Below, one piece after another: positions 61,685-64,000 of a DNA stretch of 64,000 nucleotides (the first letter of the stretch is position 1; every line of letters starts with the position of its first letter). The notes under the pieces were generated by a model. The model was not told the DNA's origin, searched no databases, and saw only the letters and a program-made list of their open reading frames with translations. The DNA comes from an uncultured Gemmiger sp. (GTDB taxonomy: Bacteria > Bacillota > Clostridia > Oscillospirales > Ruminococcaceae). The stretch spans positions 24,347-88,346 of the forward strand of contig CANRCB010000006.1 of NCBI GenBank assembly GCA_947629015.1. Reading direction: 5' to 3'. The position numbers were made by a program, and so were the translations under genes.

Positions 61685-62528
61685 CTGCAAACCACCCGAG
61701 AATAACATTTGCAGTAAGGTTCGGGGCGTCGAGGACGCCGCCCCCTACGGTTTGCCCGAAAACACCATCCACCCACAGCGGGGTCAAGACCCCGCCCTAC
61801 GACCGGCCTATACGTCCCCGGCACCCCGTCAAAGGCACCCCGCGTCACGGCGGGGCGAGTGATACGGTTTCCGTTTCCCGCAGGGGGCGGCGTCCCCGAC
61901 GCCCCGCAAAATCCGCGCCCTGCCCGCAGCGGCGCGCAGCGCGGCGTGAGCGTGGACGGCGCCGCAAGGTGGCGTCCGTCCGGCGGACGGGGGATGACAC
62001 CTGCCCAAGCACCCGGGCGATATCCTGCCCCGGGGGATTCCAAAAGGGGGGAATCCCCTTTGGTCGTGGGTCCGCTGCATGCGAAACCAGCGGGATCTTC
62101 TGCGCCCGCAGGCGCGTCTCGGAGCGCAAGCTCCGGGCTTCGCACGGAGCCAAGCGCCCGAAGGGCGGCTCTTAGCGCGGAGAGGCGGTTCCTTTTCGGT
62201 CACGAAAAGGAACGGTAAAAAGCCAAATCCCGGCAGAACGCGGCAGCCAACAAACCCCGCGAACGGCATCCTGTCCCCCTCATCAGTCGCCTGCGGCGTG
62301 TAGGGCGGGGTCTTGACCCCGCCGCCCCAAAGGGGGAAGCCTTCCCAGGTGTCTCGCATTTTAAGCCTTCCCCTTCCGGGGGATCGCGCCCGCAGGCGCA
62401 TTTCGGAGCGCAACCGCCCGAAGGGCGGCTCTTGGCGCGGAGATAGGTGGCCGCACAGCGGCCGGATGAGGGACCAAGGCGAGAAGTACCCCGTCAAAGG
62501 CACCCCGCGCCACAGGGCCATGGCACGC
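61685..62528. repeat. Gene-free block of palindromic repeats before rplL
   Basis: Contains GGGGCGTCGAGGACGCC and GGGGTCAAGACCCC hairpins, a degenerate copy of the 183-bp unit (61790-61910), a 72-bp element at 62111-62182 that recurs inverted at 18224-18294, and a shortened copy at 62391-62442 lacking about 24 internal bases. CCCCGTCAAAGGCACCCCGC recurs at 62490. No frame looks coding. Confidence 0.75.
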
Positions 62529-62557
62529 AAAAACGCGCGGCGCCAAGGCGCCGCGCG
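62529..62557 (-). terminator. Rho-independent terminator after rplL
   Basis: Minus-strand perfect stem CGCGCGGCGCC with a 2-base centre and its complement, then TTTTT. It lies 20 bp after the rplL stop. Confidence 0.85.
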
Positions 62558-62576
62558 CGGGAAAAAGAGCGATTGC

Positions 62577-62954
62577 TTACTTGAGCTCGACCTTGGCGCC
62601 GACCTCTTCCAGTTTCTTCTGGATCTCGTCGGCATCGGCCTTGGAGACGCCTTCCTTGATCTTGGCCTCGGGGGTCTCGACCAGTTTCTTGGCGTCCATC
62701 AGGGAAGCGCCGGTGATCTCCTTGACCACCTTGATGACCTGCATCTTGCTGGCGCCGACTTCCTTGAGCACGACGTCAAACTCGGTCTTTTCCTCCTCGG
62801 CGGGGGCGGCGGCGGCAGCGGCGGCGGGCGCAGCGGCGGCGGCCACGGCGGAAACGCCGAACTCCTCGCAGATGGTATCGACGAGCTCCTTGAGCTCGAG
62901 GACGGTCATCGATTTCACGGAATCGATGATGGCAGTGATTTTTTCAGAAGCCAT
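62577..62954 (-). CDS. rplL: 50S ribosomal protein L7/L12
   Basis: 125-residue stalk protein that recruits translation GTPases. N-terminal dimerisation helices ([20 protein letters not shown]), an Ala-rich hinge ([18 protein letters not shown]), and the C-terminal domain ([40 protein letters not shown]). GGAGG precedes ATG 62954. It is the last gene of the rplJ-rplL unit and ends at a strong terminator. Confidence 0.98.
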   Translation of the reverse strand: MASEKITAIIDSVKSMTVLELKELVDTICEEFGVSAVAAAAAPAAAAAAAPAEEEKTEFDVVLKEVGASKMQVIKVVKEITGASLMDAKKLVETPEAKIKEGVSKADADEIQKKLEEVGAKVELK

Positions 62955-63031
62955 GGGTATTTACCTCCATATCATGTTTGTTTTTGCGGCACGGCATGGC
63001 GGCCGCACAGGCGGGAGCGGCGGGGAAAGCC

Positions 63032-63544
63032 TTACGCCGCTTCCTGTTCTTTCTTTTCGACGAGCTCGTTCAGGCTGACAGCCAGACCGCCGATGATGCT
63101 GTTGAGAGAACCGGCCAGCATCGAGAGCAGGCCCTCGCGGTTGGGCATGGTGGACAGGCCCTTGACGCCCGCGGCGTCGAGCATCTGCCCGTCACAGAAG
63201 CCGCCCTTGACGGTAAAACGCTTGGAACGATCCGCATCGGCGTATTTGCACAGGATGCGCGCCGCGGCGGCGGGGTCATCGGCGGAGACGGCAATGGCGG
63301 TATCGCCCTTGAAGTACTCGCCCAAGCCCTCGTACGCGGTGCCCTTGACGGCCAGACGCAGCATGGTGTTTTTCACCACCATATACTCAACGCCGGCCTC
63401 GCGCAGCTCACGGCGGAGCTTGGTGTCATCGGCGACGTTGATGCCGCTGTAGGACACGACCACCCCGGCCAGCGCGCCGCCGATCTTTTGGGACAGCTCC
63501 TGGACGAACGCCTTTTTTGCTTCGAGGATCTTTTCACTGGGCAT
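63032..63544 (-). CDS. rplJ: 50S ribosomal protein L10
   Basis: 170-residue L10, base of the L7/L12 stalk and translational autoregulator of its own operon. It starts MPSEKILEAKKAFVQELSQK and contains VVSYSGINVADDTKLRRELR and KNTMLRLAVKGTAYEGL. GAGGTG precedes the ATG at 63544. It is expressed from the promoter at 63716-63744 through an L10 leader. Confidence 0.97.
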   Translation of the reverse strand: MPSEKILEAKKAFVQELSQKIGGALAGVVVSYSGINVADDTKLRRELREAGVEYMVVKNTMLRLAVKGTAYEGLGEYFKGDTAIAVSADDPAAAARILCKYADADRSKRFTVKGGFCDGQMLDAAGVKGLSTMPNREGLLSMLAGSLNSIIGGLAVSLNELVEKKEQEAA

Positions 63545-63559
63545 GGATTTGTTTCACCT

Positions 63560-63709
63560 CACTTTACGCAGAGATACACTTGGCCGAAAAAGGCCGTTCC
63601 CCTTTTGCACGAGGAACGGCCTTGAACGCAGCGGATACGTCAAAACGCGGTTTCTCGGCAGGCGGGGGTGGCCCTTTACGCAAAAAGCACCTGCTGTCTT
63701 AAAAACAGC
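63560..63709 (-). ncRNA. Ribosomal protein L10 leader
   Basis: On the minus strand the leader reads AAGACAGCAGGTGC ... CCTGCCGAGAAACC, the signature of the L10 leader that binds L10-L7/L12, followed by a terminator-like hairpin before rplJ. It lets excess L10 reduce rplJ-rplL expression. Confidence 0.85.
63587..63623 (-). terminator. Attenuator hairpin in L10 leader
   Basis: Minus-strand AAGGCCGTTCC / GGAACGGCCTT with T5, located between the L10-binding part and the rplJ start, fitting transcription attenuation. Confidence 0.75.
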
Positions 63710-63715
63710 ATTGGG

Positions 63716-63744
63716 ATTATACCGCACGGCGGCGGGTTTGTCAA
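63716..63744 (-). promoter_or_regulatory. Promoter of rplJ-rplL
   Basis: Consensus minus-strand TTGACA, 17-nt spacer, TATAAT. Confidence 0.85.
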
Positions 63745-63796
63745 GCCTTGCAGGCCATCGGCGTTGGCCGACAGGTGCAGGCGATGCCGGTATTTT

Positions 63797-64000
63797 TTAC
63801 ACGCCGTACTTGGCGGTGGCGATGCGCACGCCGGGGCCCATGGTGGTGGCGACGGTCGCGCTCTTAAAATACTGGCCCTTGGCCGCCGCGGGCTTGGCCT
63901 TGGCGATGGCGTCGAGCACGGTGTCCACGTTGACCATCAGCTTTTCGGCGCCAAAGGACGCCTTGCCCACCGGCACATGGATGATGTTCTGCTTGTCAAG
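63797..64000 (-). CDS. rplA: 50S ribosomal protein L1 (5' end cut by window)
   Basis: The last 67 residues of L1, which forms the L1 stalk at the ribosomal exit site. The frame is open to the window edge and reads [20 protein letters not shown], then [20 protein letters not shown] and ends KYGV. Upstream part lies outside the window. It precedes rplJ on the same strand, the conserved rplK-rplA-rplJ-rplL order, although rplJ here has its own promoter. Confidence 0.96.
   Translation of the reverse strand, partial: LDKQNIIHVPVGKASFGAEKLMVNVDTVLDAIAKAKPAAAKGQYFKSATVATTMGPGVRIATAKYGV

Overview
The window is a 64 kb, GC-rich (roughly two-thirds G+C), gene-dense stretch of a chromosome. Gene content and style (pyruvate phosphate dikinase, class II GalT, PASTA kinase-like protein, Asp23/FakA pair, L10 leader, strong AGGAGG ribosome sites, TTGACA/TATAAT promoters) point to a high-GC member of the Clostridia, most likely an Oscillospiraceae/Ruminococcaceae-type gut anaerobe. 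That taxonomic call is inference; no rRNA is present.

Layout. 1-4.6 kb: minus-strand repair/translation/envelope cluster (glmU acetyltransferase domain alone, pth, DUF1349-like, mfd cut by the left edge). 4.85-7.5 kb: ppdK. 7.7-8.4 kb: an AT-rich GIY-YIG/DUF4357 gene between two terminators. 8.6-17.9 kb: one ten-gene minus-strand operon for an Mrp/Mbh-type cation/proton antiporter with four large antiporter subunits. 18.5-20.05 kb: small cyclophilin-like protein and prfB. 20.2-23.8 kb: zinc-finger membrane protein, galU, galT. 23.9-25.0 kb: rpsF-ssb-rpsR. 25.3-30.0 kb: PASTA pseudokinase, yebC, cca, rsuA. 30.2-35.3 kb: aroF, converging with an aspartate-family operon (ACT protein-hom-thrB-lysC). 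35.5-41.06 kb: class A PBP, BofC-like small protein, HAD phosphatase, glycosyltransferase, a 38-aa protein and a CmpB-like membrane protein. 41.1-42.7 kb: AT-rich scar with a GNAT acetyltransferase and remnants of a mobile element. 42.9-50.0 kb: pncB, dacF, recG, fakA, asp23. 50.3-52.5 kb: CBS protein and an AGCS amino-acid symporter. 53.1-61.4 kb: two large related surface proteins plus a small membrane protein. 62.6-64 kb: rplL, rplJ with its L10 leader, and the end of rplA (cut by the right edge).

Functional themes are sodium/proton bioenergetics (Mrp-like complex, Na+-coupled AGCS symporter), cell-wall and surface biogenesis (PBP1, DacF, GlmU domain, GalU/GalT, surface proteins), aspartate-family and aromatic amino acid synthesis, and translation/repair housekeeping.

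The most notable non-coding content is a four-hairpin repeat of about 200 bp in three copies (25.1, 50.8 and 52.9 kb) with compensatory base changes in two stems. Other notable items are a perfect 101-bp cloverleaf palindrome between aroF and lysC, nearly identical promoter/leader regions in front of the two surface-protein genes, and intergenic blocks filled with palindromic repeats. No tRNA, rRNA, CRISPR array or intact transposase was seen.
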